NCBI GenBank assembly: GCA_937890005.1
Contig: CALBZA010000041.1
Span: forward strand, 1-64,000
Origin: an uncultured Verrucomicrobia subdivision 3 bacterium
Lineage (GTDB): Bacteria > Verrucomicrobiota > Verrucomicrobiia > Limisphaerales > DASXHY01
Direction of reading: 5' to 3'
Length of the DNA: 64,000 nt
The notes beneath the pieces were generated by a model. The model saw only the letters and a program-made list of their open reading frames with translations. It had not been told where the DNA came from and ran no database searches. Positions 43,983 through 51,726 of the stretch are shown piece by piece (positions within the stretch are counted from its first letter, which is position 1; the number at the start of each line of letters is the position of its first letter). The position numbers and the translations under genes are program-made.

Positions 43983-45199
43983 TGCGCATTGGGATTTCAA
44001 CGTCCGTGATCCAGCGGGGCAGGACAGGCATTGCTCAATACCTGTTTGCGCTGCTTCGCGGATTTCTGTCCTTTACGCGCGAGCACGAATTCGTGCTGTT
44101 CGTGTTGCGCGAGGACATTCCGCTGTTCGATTTCGTTCGCGATCGAGTGACGATTGTGCCCGTGGACGAAAAGCATCGGCCCGCCGTTCGCAACATTCTC
44201 TGGCATCAGGTTCAACTGCCGTCGCTCTGCCGCAAACATCGCCTGGATGTTCTGCATGTTCCGAGTTATCGCAGGATGCTGTTTGCCAGGCCGTGCGTGA
44301 AGGTGGCGACGATTCATGATCTCGCGCCGTTTCATGTGGCGCGGAAGTATGACTGGAAACGGATGCTTTATGGACGCGTGGTGGCGCGGATCTTATCGCG
44401 GAGACAGGATCGTGTGATCGCCATCAGCCGGAGCACAGCTGCGGATGTGAAGCGTTTTTTCGGAGTTGCGGGGAACCGTCTCACGGTTGTGCACAACGGC
44501 GTCGATCATCAGCGGTTTTTTCCCGGTGACAAAGCACAGGCGCTTGCTGCCGTTCGCGACCGGCATCAACTGGACAAACCTTTCTTTCTTTACGTGGCTC
44601 GGCTTGAGCATCCGGGGAAGAATCATGTGCGCCTGATTTCGGCCTTCAACCGTTTCAAGGCGGCCACCGGCTCCGACTGGCTGCTGGTGTTGGGCGGAAG
44701 CGACTGGCACGGCGCGGAATTCATTCATGAAGCAGCGCGGACATCGCCGTTCTCCGCGGACATTCGAACGCTCGGTTTCGTTCCTGATGATCAACTGCCT
44801 GAACTTTACCGGTCCGCGGATGTGTTCGTTTATCCATCATTGTTTGAAGGATTCGGAATGCCGCCGATCGAAGCGATGGCATGTGGATGTCCGGTGATTT
44901 CGTCGTCGCGCGGTTCGCTCGCAGAAGTGGTCGGTGACGCCGCTGCAATTGTTGATCCCAAGAGCGAAAATTCGATTACGGAACAGCTGACCCGTCTGGC
45001 GGGCGACGATTCGTTTCGGGAGCACTTGCGCATGGCGGGATTGTGTCAGGCACAGCAGTTCAACTGGGCGAGCACGGCTTCGGAGACGATCGGGGTTTAC
45101 GAACAGGCCCTGGCGCAAGTAGAGTCGCGACACGTCCACCGCCGTAATGGAATCGCTGCATCCGACCAGGCGCACGATCCGGCTCCGGTGCGGCGTTGA
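43982..45199 (+). CDS. GT4 family glycosyltransferase
   Basis: 405 residues with the GT-B fold. The N-terminal domain starts MRIGISTSVIQRGRTGIAQY. The C-terminal domain has NGVDHQRF, GGSDWHG and the nucleotide-sugar-binding EX7E motif in SLFEGFGMPPIEAMACGCPV. It follows the GT26-STAS gene with a one-base overlap and probably adds a sugar to the same surface polysaccharide. Substrate not predictable. Confidence 0.92.
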   Translation: MRIGISTSVIQRGRTGIAQYLFALLRGFLSFTREHEFVLFVLREDIPLFDFVRDRVTIVPVDEKHRPAVRNILWHQVQLPSLCRKHRLDVLHVPSYRRMLFARPCVKVATIHDLAPFHVARKYDWKRMLYGRVVARILSRRQDRVIAISRSTAADVKRFFGVAGNRLTVVHNGVDHQRFFPGDKAQALAAVRDRHQLDKPFFLYVARLEHPGKNHVRLISAFNRFKAATGSDWLLVLGGSDWHGAEFIHEAARTSPFSADIRTLGFVPDDQLPELYRSADVFVYPSLFEGFGMPPIEAMACGCPVISSSRGSLAEVVGDAAAIVDPKSENSITEQLTRLAGDDSFREHLRMAGLCQAQQFNWASTASETIGVYEQALAQVESRHVHRRNGIAASDQAHDPAPVRR

Positions 45200-45207
45200 T
45201 TCATCGG

Positions 45208-45978
45208 ATGCAACTGCATTTCAGAGAGCAGGGGAACGGGCGGGCGCTGATCATTCTTCACGGGCTGTTCGGTTCACTCGACAACTGGGCGTATGTGAGC
45301 GGTCAGCTGGCGGAGCGTTTTCACGTTTTTTCCATCGACCAGAGAAATCACGGTCAGTCGCCTCATTCCAACGAGATGAATTTTCCCGCGCTGGCGGCTG
45401 ATTTGAATGAATTCATGATTCAACGCGGACTGGAGTCTGCATCGGTCATGGGCCATTCGATGGGCGGAAAGGCGGCGATGGAATTTGCGCTCGCGTGGCC
45501 GGAAAAGGTCGAGCGTTTGATCGTTGTCGATATGGCGACGCGCGCGTATCCGCGGCGGCACGATGACATCTTCGAAGCGCTTCTTGAGATTGAACTCGGA
45601 AAATTTCAAACGCGCGCCCAGGTGGACGAGGCGTTGACATCAAAAATTCCGGAACTGGCCGTCCGACGATTTCTGTTGAAGGGCATTTCGCAGGACGCGC
45701 CCGGTTCGTTGCGGTGGAAGTTCAATCTGCCGGTGCTGCACGAGCATTATTCCGAATTGACCGAGGCGCTGGCGTCGGAACGTCACTGCGACAAACCTGC
45801 GCTCTTCATTCGCGGCGGAAAATCCGACTACATCCTCGACGACGATCTCCCGCAGATTCGCGAACTTTTTCCGCGGGCGGAGCTCGAAACGATTCCCGAA
45901 GCGAGCCACTGGGTGCATGCCGAATGCGCGGACAAGTTCATCAAAAGCGTCGAAAATTTTCTCGTGCGAAACTTTTGA
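45208..45978 (+). CDS. Alpha/beta hydrolase, YbfF-like esterase
   Basis: 256 residues from the ATG at 45208; an in-frame TTG at 45196 overlapping the GT4 stop is an alternative. The oxyanion/HG motif is HGLFGSLDNW, the nucleophile elbow is GHSMGG, and the acid and base are probably the Asp in GGKSDYI and the His in EASHWVHAE. Broad esterase/thioesterase-type family. The function next to glycosyltransferases is unknown. Confidence 0.88.
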   Translation: MQLHFREQGNGRALIILHGLFGSLDNWAYVSGQLAERFHVFSIDQRNHGQSPHSNEMNFPALAADLNEFMIQRGLESASVMGHSMGGKAAMEFALAWPEKVERLIVVDMATRAYPRRHDDIFEALLEIELGKFQTRAQVDEALTSKIPELAVRRFLLKGISQDAPGSLRWKFNLPVLHEHYSELTEALASERHCDKPALFIRGGKSDYILDDDLPQIRELFPRAELETIPEASHWVHAECADKFIKSVENFLVRNF

Positions 45979-45988
45979 GCTTCCCGGC

Positions 45989-46017
45989 TTGACTGTGATT
46001 TGACGCGTTCACATATT
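45989..46017 (+). promoter_or_regulatory. Promoter of rpoD
   Basis: TTGACT and CATATT separated by 17 bases in the 79-base gap before rpoD; start expected near 46024, giving a short leader of about 34 bases. Confidence 0.5.
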
Positions 46018-46057
46018 GCCATCCGACTCGGTAGGTAAACGTTTTTGAACGCATTTT

Positions 46058-47842
46058 ATGTCGAAGCAGAAGGCCCGAACGACGGCGCAGAAATCCAGCG
46101 CGAAAGCCTCCAGAGCCAACCTCACCGACGCAGCTGCGAATGGTCGGGAGCCTTCCGCAAATGGCGCTTCGAAACCGCTCTCCAGTCAACTCTCTTCGAA
46201 CGGCCAGGGCGCACCGGTTGATCATCAGGCGGAAATCGCGGAGAAGATCAAGGAACTCGTCCGGCTGGCGCAGGAGCAGGGTTATCTCACCTACAACGAC
46301 ATCAACGAAATCCTTCCGGACTCGATGGTGTCGCCGGAGGAACTCGACGACGTTTACATCAAGCTCCGCAATCTCGAAGTGGAGATTGTCGATCAGGCGG
46401 AAGTCGATCGCGTCAAGCAACCCGAAGCCGAGGAGGAGGAAGACAAGAGCCGGCTGGATGTGCTCGACGATCCGGTTCGCATGTATCTCAAGCAGATGGG
46501 CCAGGTGCCGCTGCTGACGCGCGAACAGGAAGTGGAGATTTCCAAACGCATCGAGGACGCCGAGCTTGAGGCGAAACAGGTTCTCTACAGCTTCGGTTTC
46601 TCCGGCAAGGAACACATCGCGCTTGCGGAGAAACTGGTGTCCGAGCCGCCGAAGGAACGGTTCGATCGCGTGGTGATCGACAAGAAGGTTGAAACCCGCG
46701 AATCGCACGTGAAGTTCCTGCGCAAGCTGATGAAGAACGTCCGCGAGCTGGATCAGCAGGTGGACGAAAAATATTCCGAGTGGCAGAGCGCGCCGGAAAG
46801 CAAACGCGCGGCATTGGAATCGGAATTTCGCAAGCTCGACCAGAAGCTGCAGAAGACGTTCGACAAGTTCTGTTACAAGCAGAAGGTTCTCGAGGAAATG
46901 GCGCTGGTCGCGGAAAACATCCACGACAAAATCCAGCTCAGCCTCCGCATCATCCGCGATCTCGAAACCCGGCCGTCTCCCTCCAGCAGCGCAATCATCG
47001 AATCCGAGCAGCGCAAGGTGAAGGCGTTGGAGGAGTTCGTCCGCATGCCTTACACGGAATATCTACAGGCATACGAACAATTGAAGCTTTTTACGCTCAA
47101 GGCGCTTCAGGCGAAGACAGAAATGGTGGAGGCCAATCTGCGCCTCGTCATTTCCATTGCGAAGAAATACACCAACCGCGGACTCTCCTTCCTCGACCTG
47201 ATTCAGGAGGGCAACATGGGTTTGATGAAGGCGGTGGAAAAATTCGAGTATCGCCGCGGCTACAAGTTTTCGACCTACGCCACCTGGTGGATTCGCCAGG
47301 CAATCACGCGCTCGATCGCCGACCAGGCCCGGACGATTCGCATTCCGGTGCACATGATCGAAACGATCAACCGCCTGATGCGCGTGCAGAAGCGATTGAT
47401 CCAGGATTTTGGACGTGAACCGACGCCGGAGGAACTGGCCGATGAAATGCAGCTTCCGGTCGATCGCGTCCGGGCCGTGCTCAAGATGGCGCAGCAACCG
47501 ATCTCGCTGCAGTCGCCGGTCGGTGACAGCGACGACACCAACTTCGGCGATTTCATCGAGGACAAGTCCACCGAGAATCCGTCGGACGTGACCAGCTTCA
47601 GCCTGTTGAAGGACAAGCTGACTGATGTGCTTTGCAGTCTGACCGAGCGCGAGCGCAAGGTGCTTGAACTGCGGTTCGGGCTTGGTGACGGTTATTCGCG
47701 GACGCTTGAGGAAGTTGGGAAACAATTCCGGGTGACGCGCGAACGCATTCGTCAGATTGAAGCGAAGGCGCTGCGCAAGATGCGGCATCCGACGCGCATC
47801 CGGCAGTTGCACGGCTTCCTCGAAGTTGAAGATTTGGAATAG
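46058..47842 (+). CDS. rpoD: RNA polymerase primary sigma factor
   Basis: 594 residues: an Ala/Ser-rich N-terminus, region 1.1 ([20 protein letters not shown]), region 1.2 ([20 protein letters not shown]), a charged non-conserved insert, and region 2 ([57 protein letters not shown]). Regions 3 and 4 follow, ending with [20 protein letters not shown]. This is the housekeeping type. The usual dnaG-rpoD linkage is absent here; its neighbours are a glycosyltransferase/esterase set and uxaC. Confidence 0.97.
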   Translation: MSKQKARTTAQKSSAKASRANLTDAAANGREPSANGASKPLSSQLSSNGQGAPVDHQAEIAEKIKELVRLAQEQGYLTYNDINEILPDSMVSPEELDDVYIKLRNLEVEIVDQAEVDRVKQPEAEEEEDKSRLDVLDDPVRMYLKQMGQVPLLTREQEVEISKRIEDAELEAKQVLYSFGFSGKEHIALAEKLVSEPPKERFDRVVIDKKVETRESHVKFLRKLMKNVRELDQQVDEKYSEWQSAPESKRAALESEFRKLDQKLQKTFDKFCYKQKVLEEMALVAENIHDKIQLSLRIIRDLETRPSPSSSAIIESEQRKVKALEEFVRMPYTEYLQAYEQLKLFTLKALQAKTEMVEANLRLVISIAKKYTNRGLSFLDLIQEGNMGLMKAVEKFEYRRGYKFSTYATWWIRQAITRSIADQARTIRIPVHMIETINRLMRVQKRLIQDFGREPTPEELADEMQLPVDRVRAVLKMAQQPISLQSPVGDSDDTNFGDFIEDKSTENPSDVTSFSLLKDKLTDVLCSLTERERKVLELRFGLGDGYSRTLEEVGKQFRVTRERIRQIEAKALRKMRHPTRIRQLHGFLEVEDLE

Positions 47843-48045
47843 CAGTTCCATTCCCGGCTGTTCCGGCAGAAGCGCGGTGTTCTGCGTCAGTGCAGAAAAA
47901 TCACGCAAGACTGCAAAAAGGCACGAATGCTCCTGCGCGTCCCTGGTTTACTCTACGAGCCAGACACCGAAGCAGAGTGTAGTAGGATATTCCGCAGTTG
48001 GACTTCAGGGGTGGCCGGCGCACTCAGCAACAAACAGGCATCAAT

Positions 48046-49509
48046 ATGAAATTCATTCACGAAGACTTCCTTTTGAGCACGCGAACCTCGCGACGCCTTT
48101 ACCAGCAATTTGCCGACGGGCAACCGATCTTTGACTACCATTGCCATCTTTCACCCAAGGACATCGCGGAGAACCGGCAGTTCAAGAATCTCTTCGAAAT
48201 CTGGCTGGAAGGGGATCACTACAAGTGGCGCGCCATGCGGTCCAACGGCGTTGCCGAACGGTTTTGCACGGGTGACGCCGATCCGTTCGCCAAGTTCCAG
48301 GCCTGGGCCGCGACGGTTCCGCACACCCTGCGCAATCCGCTCTACCACTGGACCCATCTGGAACTGAAGCGCTACTTCGACATCGACGAACTGCTTGACG
48401 AGGCCAGCGCCACGCGCATCTGGAAGAAGGCGAACGAACGTCTCGCCAGTCCGGAGCTTTCCACCCACGGCATTCTGAAAAAGATGAAGGTGGACACCGT
48501 CGGCACCACGGACGATCCGGTCGATGACCTTCGTTATCATCGTCAGTTCGCGGCAAGCGGACATCCGACGCAGATGATTCCTGCGTTTCGTCCCGATCGC
48601 GCGCTGATCGTGGACAACCCTGCCGTTTTCAACAAATGGGTCGAAGCGCTCGGCGAGGCGGCGAATGTTGACATCAACAACTTCAACGCATTCCTCGACG
48701 CAATTCGCTCGCGCCACGATTTCTTCCATCAACACGGCAGCCGTCTGTCGGATCACGGCATGAATCAGTGCTATGCCGATTTCTGCTCGCCGAAGGTTGC
48801 GGCGGGAATCTTCAGCAAGGCGCGCAAGGGAACCGCGGCTTCGCCTGAGGAACACGCGAAGTTTGCATCGTTCATGATGCTGTTCTTCGGCAAGCTCGAC
48901 GCAGAGAAGGGTTGGACGAAGCAGCTTCACCTCGGCGCGATGCGCAATAACAACACGCGGCTGCTCAAAAAACTCGGGCATGATACCGGATTCGATTCGA
49001 TCGGCGATTATCCGCAGGCTGAAGCGCTGGCGAAATATCTCGACCGGCTCGACCAGGAGGATTGCCTGCCGAAAACGATCATTTACAACCTGAACCCGGC
49101 GGACAATTACGTCTTCGCCACGATGCTCGGCAACTTCCAGGACGGAACCATTCCCGGCAAACTTCAGTTCGGTTCCGGATGGTGGTTCCTCGACCAGAAG
49201 GAGGGCATGCAATGGCAGATCAATGCGCTGTCGAACCTTGGGCTCCTTTCGCGTTTTGTCGGCATGATCACCGATTCGCGGTCGTTCATGTCGTATCCGC
49301 GCCACGAATATTTCCGTCGCGTGCTCTGCGATCTCATCGGCCGCGATATGGAGAACGGAGAAATTCCTGAGGATGAAGGACTGGTCGGCACAATGATCCG
49401 CAACATCTGCTTCGCCAACGCGAAACAGTATTTCGGATTCCCGCCCACCAACGCCCGGAAGCCTGCATCAGGTTCGTTGATCAAAAAGGGCAGGGGATCG
49501 AAGTCCTGA
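48046..49509 (+). CDS. uxaC: Glucuronate/galacturonate (uronate) isomerase
   Basis: 487 residues; converts D-galacturonate to D-tagaturonate, or glucuronate to fructuronate, in the cytoplasm. Amidohydrolase-like TIM barrel with metal-site motif DYHCHLSP (residues ~29-36), TTDDPVDDL, HLGAMRNNN, SGWWFLDQKEGM and MSYPRHEYFRRV. The ATG at 48046 matches the family start. It links the surrounding pectinases to central metabolism. The further enzymes uxaB, uxaA, kdgK and kdgA are not in the window. Confidence 0.96.
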   Translation: MKFIHEDFLLSTRTSRRLYQQFADGQPIFDYHCHLSPKDIAENRQFKNLFEIWLEGDHYKWRAMRSNGVAERFCTGDADPFAKFQAWAATVPHTLRNPLYHWTHLELKRYFDIDELLDEASATRIWKKANERLASPELSTHGILKKMKVDTVGTTDDPVDDLRYHRQFAASGHPTQMIPAFRPDRALIVDNPAVFNKWVEALGEAANVDINNFNAFLDAIRSRHDFFHQHGSRLSDHGMNQCYADFCSPKVAAGIFSKARKGTAASPEEHAKFASFMMLFFGKLDAEKGWTKQLHLGAMRNNNTRLLKKLGHDTGFDSIGDYPQAEALAKYLDRLDQEDCLPKTIIYNLNPADNYVFATMLGNFQDGTIPGKLQFGSGWWFLDQKEGMQWQINALSNLGLLSRFVGMITDSRSFMSYPRHEYFRRVLCDLIGRDMENGEIPEDEGLVGTMIRNICFANAKQYFGFPPTNARKPASGSLIKKGRGSKS

Positions 49510-49534
49510 GTTCGTTCTGCAGATTGATTTCAAA

Positions 49535-49570
49535 GGGCGCGAGGTGCTTTCACTTCGCGCCCGTTTTTTT
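49535..49570 (+). terminator. Terminator of uxaC
   Basis: A 12-base stem, GGGCGCGA-G-GTG with its complement (one GU pair), loop CTTT, then T7. It is 25 bases after the stop. Confidence 0.92.
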
Positions 49571-49860
49571 CGGTGCAGCTGAACACGCACCAGAATTAGC
49601 GAAGCATTCAGCGAAGCGGGATGTCACATCTCCCTCTCTTCCGAGCGAATGCCGGAGGAGAGGGGCGGCGTCTCCCTAACCCTCTCCCCGCGCTTCGCTG
49701 CGGGCCGAGGGAACTTTCATACGGGTATCCAAATGCGCCCGTTTTGTTTGATCTGGCGGAAGCGACATTTGGTCGTGCACAAAAATCATTTGAATGTGCA
49801 GAACGTCGCCGGTGCGGCGAAAACGCGGTGAGACTAGCCTAACGCAAATCCATCATTGAA
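49571..49860. other. Non-coding gap before the GH28 gene
   Basis: The part from 49631 to 49710 is a C/T- and G-rich repeat with two hairpins. I found no gene or convincing promoter in the remainder. Confidence 0.6.
49631..49710. repeat. CCTCTC-type palindromic repeat, copy 1
   Basis: First hairpin: CCTCTCTTCCG (49633-49643) and CGGAGGAGAGG (49653-49663). Second hairpin: CCCGC (49687-49691) and GCGGG (49700-49704), flanked by CCTC / GAGG. A partial relative with the same TCCCTCTC, GAGAGG and CGTCTC order lies near 59132-59185. Confidence 0.55.
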
Positions 49861-51171
49861 ATGAAAACGATCGCGAGTCTTTGTGCGTTGTTTTTGTCGG
49901 CCACTCTTTCGGTTCAAATCGCGAAAGCCGCCGCAAACGATACCTTCAATGTCCGCACCTTCGGAGCGAAGGGCGACGGTGTCGCACTGGACACTGAGGC
50001 GGTTCAGAAGGCGCTCGACGCCTGCGGCAAAGCTGGCGGAGGAACAGTCGTTTTCCCGGCCGGAACTTATCTTTGCCAGCCGATCACCTTGAAATCGAAG
50101 ACAACGGTCGTGCTTGAAGCCGACGCCATTTTGAAAGCCACGGATGATCCGAAAGATTATCTGCCGGCCAACGTCACCTGGGACCAGATCCTGGCCGGCA
50201 CCAGTAAAGGTCCGTTCAAACCATTTGTGGGCGGAAAAGATCTGGTTGATATCACCATCACCGGCAAAGGAACCATCGACGGTTCCGGCGCGAAATGGTG
50301 GATTCCGGCTGAGGAAGCTCGAAAGAAGGTGTCCGGCTACACGCTGCCACGGCCAAATCTGGTGGTGTTGCAACGATCGAAAAACGTCCGCATGTCAGGA
50401 ATCACGCTGCGTGATTCGCCGAAGTTTCATTTCGTTCCCACGGAATGCGAGGATGTGCTGATTGAAGATGTCACCGTACTCGCGCCTGAAGGTGCGGCGA
50501 ACACGGACGGCATCGATCCCAGTGCCTGCAAAAATGTGACAATCACCCGCTGCCTGATCGATGTCGGCGACGACAACATCGCGATCAAGTCGGGCAAGAA
50601 GATCGAAGGCCGGGAGTTCGCGTGCGAGAACATCGTCATCACGGATTGCGTCTTCAAACACGGACACGGTCTTTCAATTGGCAGCGAGACGGTGGGCGGT
50701 GTTCGTGGTGTCACGGTGAAGAACTGCCGTTTCGAAAACACCGAGAACGGAATTCGCATCAAATCGCGTCGCGACCGCGGCGGGCGGGTGGAAGACATCA
50801 GCTACACGGACATTGTGATGACGAACGTGTATCCGGCGCTGTCATTCGCCTGTTATTACCAGAACAGCTCGCAGTTGAAGTTTTTGAAGGATGACAAAGC
50901 CGAGCCGATGACGGAGACCACGCCAGCTTTCAAGAACATCACGGTGAAAAATCTGACGGCGCATTCGACTCGTGGCGCGGGCTTGATCGTGGGATTGCCC
51001 GAAAGCCTGGTGAAGAACTTCGTGCTGGAGAATGTCAGCATCAAGGCGCAGACCGGGCTGACGATTGCGAACGCTTCCGGAGTGGAGCTGAAGAACGTGA
51101 CCGTCGAAGTGCAGAAAGGCGACCGTTACATTCTGCACAACGCGGAAGTGAAGGGATTGCCGCAGGATTAA
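49861..51171 (+). CDS. Secreted GH28 polygalacturonase
   Basis: 436 residues; hydrolyses alpha-1,4 galacturonosyl links. Signal peptide to about residue 24, then a parallel beta-helix beginning FNVRTFGAKGDGVALDTEAV. Catalytic motifs: NTDGID (Asp216), GDDNIAIKSG (Asp237/238), GHGLSIGSE (His269) and IRIKSRRDRGG. Together with the PL1 and GH105-GH28 proteins and UxaC it makes a pectin breakdown set. It may be exo- or endo-acting. Confidence 0.95.
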   Translation: MKTIASLCALFLSATLSVQIAKAAANDTFNVRTFGAKGDGVALDTEAVQKALDACGKAGGGTVVFPAGTYLCQPITLKSKTTVVLEADAILKATDDPKDYLPANVTWDQILAGTSKGPFKPFVGGKDLVDITITGKGTIDGSGAKWWIPAEEARKKVSGYTLPRPNLVVLQRSKNVRMSGITLRDSPKFHFVPTECEDVLIEDVTVLAPEGAANTDGIDPSACKNVTITRCLIDVGDDNIAIKSGKKIEGREFACENIVITDCVFKHGHGLSIGSETVGGVRGVTVKNCRFENTENGIRIKSRRDRGGRVEDISYTDIVMTNVYPALSFACYYQNSSQLKFLKDDKAEPMTETTPAFKNITVKNLTAHSTRGAGLIVGLPESLVKNFVLENVSIKAQTGLTIANASGVELKNVTVEVQKGDRYILHNAEVKGLPQD

Positions 51172-51210
51172 GCGTCACTCGCCATACAATTTCCAGCCGG
51201 TTCGACGCCC

Positions 51211-51260
51211 GATAAAAGGCTTCCGTGACAATCGTTTCGTTGGCAGATCGTCACGGAAGG
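51211..51260 (-). terminator. Possible terminator of the DUF883-like gene
   Basis: Ten-base arms CTTCCGTGAC / GTCACGGAAG with a 20-base loop; on the minus strand followed by CCTTTTATC. The long loop and short T-run make it weak. It could also mark the end of the convergent GH28 gene. Confidence 0.4.
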
Positions 51261-51277
51261 AAGATCGGGAGCGGGAA

Positions 51278-51502
51278 TTACCTTTCGCGTCGTCCGATCA
51301 TGTAGCCAACCAACCCGGCCGCCACAGCCACGACCGCGAGCGAGGTCCATGCGTATTCGTGGACGTAGTAATCGGCGGTGACACTGGCTTCACGCGCCTT
51401 GGCGGTTGCCCGGGCGGTGAGATCGCGGGCCTTGTTCCTGATGTTTTCGCCGGTTTGTTGGGCGCGTTCCGTTGCCTGTTCTGCGAGTTCGTTCGTGTTC
51501 AT
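51278..51502 (-). CDS. DUF883/YqjD-ElaB-like small membrane protein
   Basis: 74 residues. The N-terminal amphipathic, Ala/Glu/Arg-rich helix (AEQATERAQQTGENIRNKA) is followed by a tail helix (LAVVAVAAGLVGYMIGRR), the usual C-terminal GxxxGxxxxRR motif of this family. In E. coli, such proteins tether ribosomes to the membrane in stationary phase. The convergent GH28 gene and divergent pectinase gene are unrelated. Confidence 0.85.
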   Translation of the reverse strand: MNTNELAEQATERAQQTGENIRNKARDLTARATAKAREASVTADYYVHEYAWTSLAVVAVAAGLVGYMIGRRER

Positions 51503-51726
51503 GGCTCAACATTCGCGCAGGGAACGATTTCGCCAAGTGGGCGTTTCCCGAATTCGCAATGGGAGAGAAAAGCCTGCGCGCTGCGAAGATGTGCACTTTT
51601 CACAAGTGATTTTGCCAAAATCTCAATGTTCAAACCCGTTCAACGCAGATAACTTCTTCCCTCATCCGTAACCCTGAAAGAACGTGCGGCATCTGTTCGA
51701 CTCACTGCCCGAACAACACGCGCACA

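Noticed and set aside
43000..47800. Mobile element bringing in the glycosyltransferase genes
   Set aside because: No transposase, integrase, direct repeats or composition break was seen.
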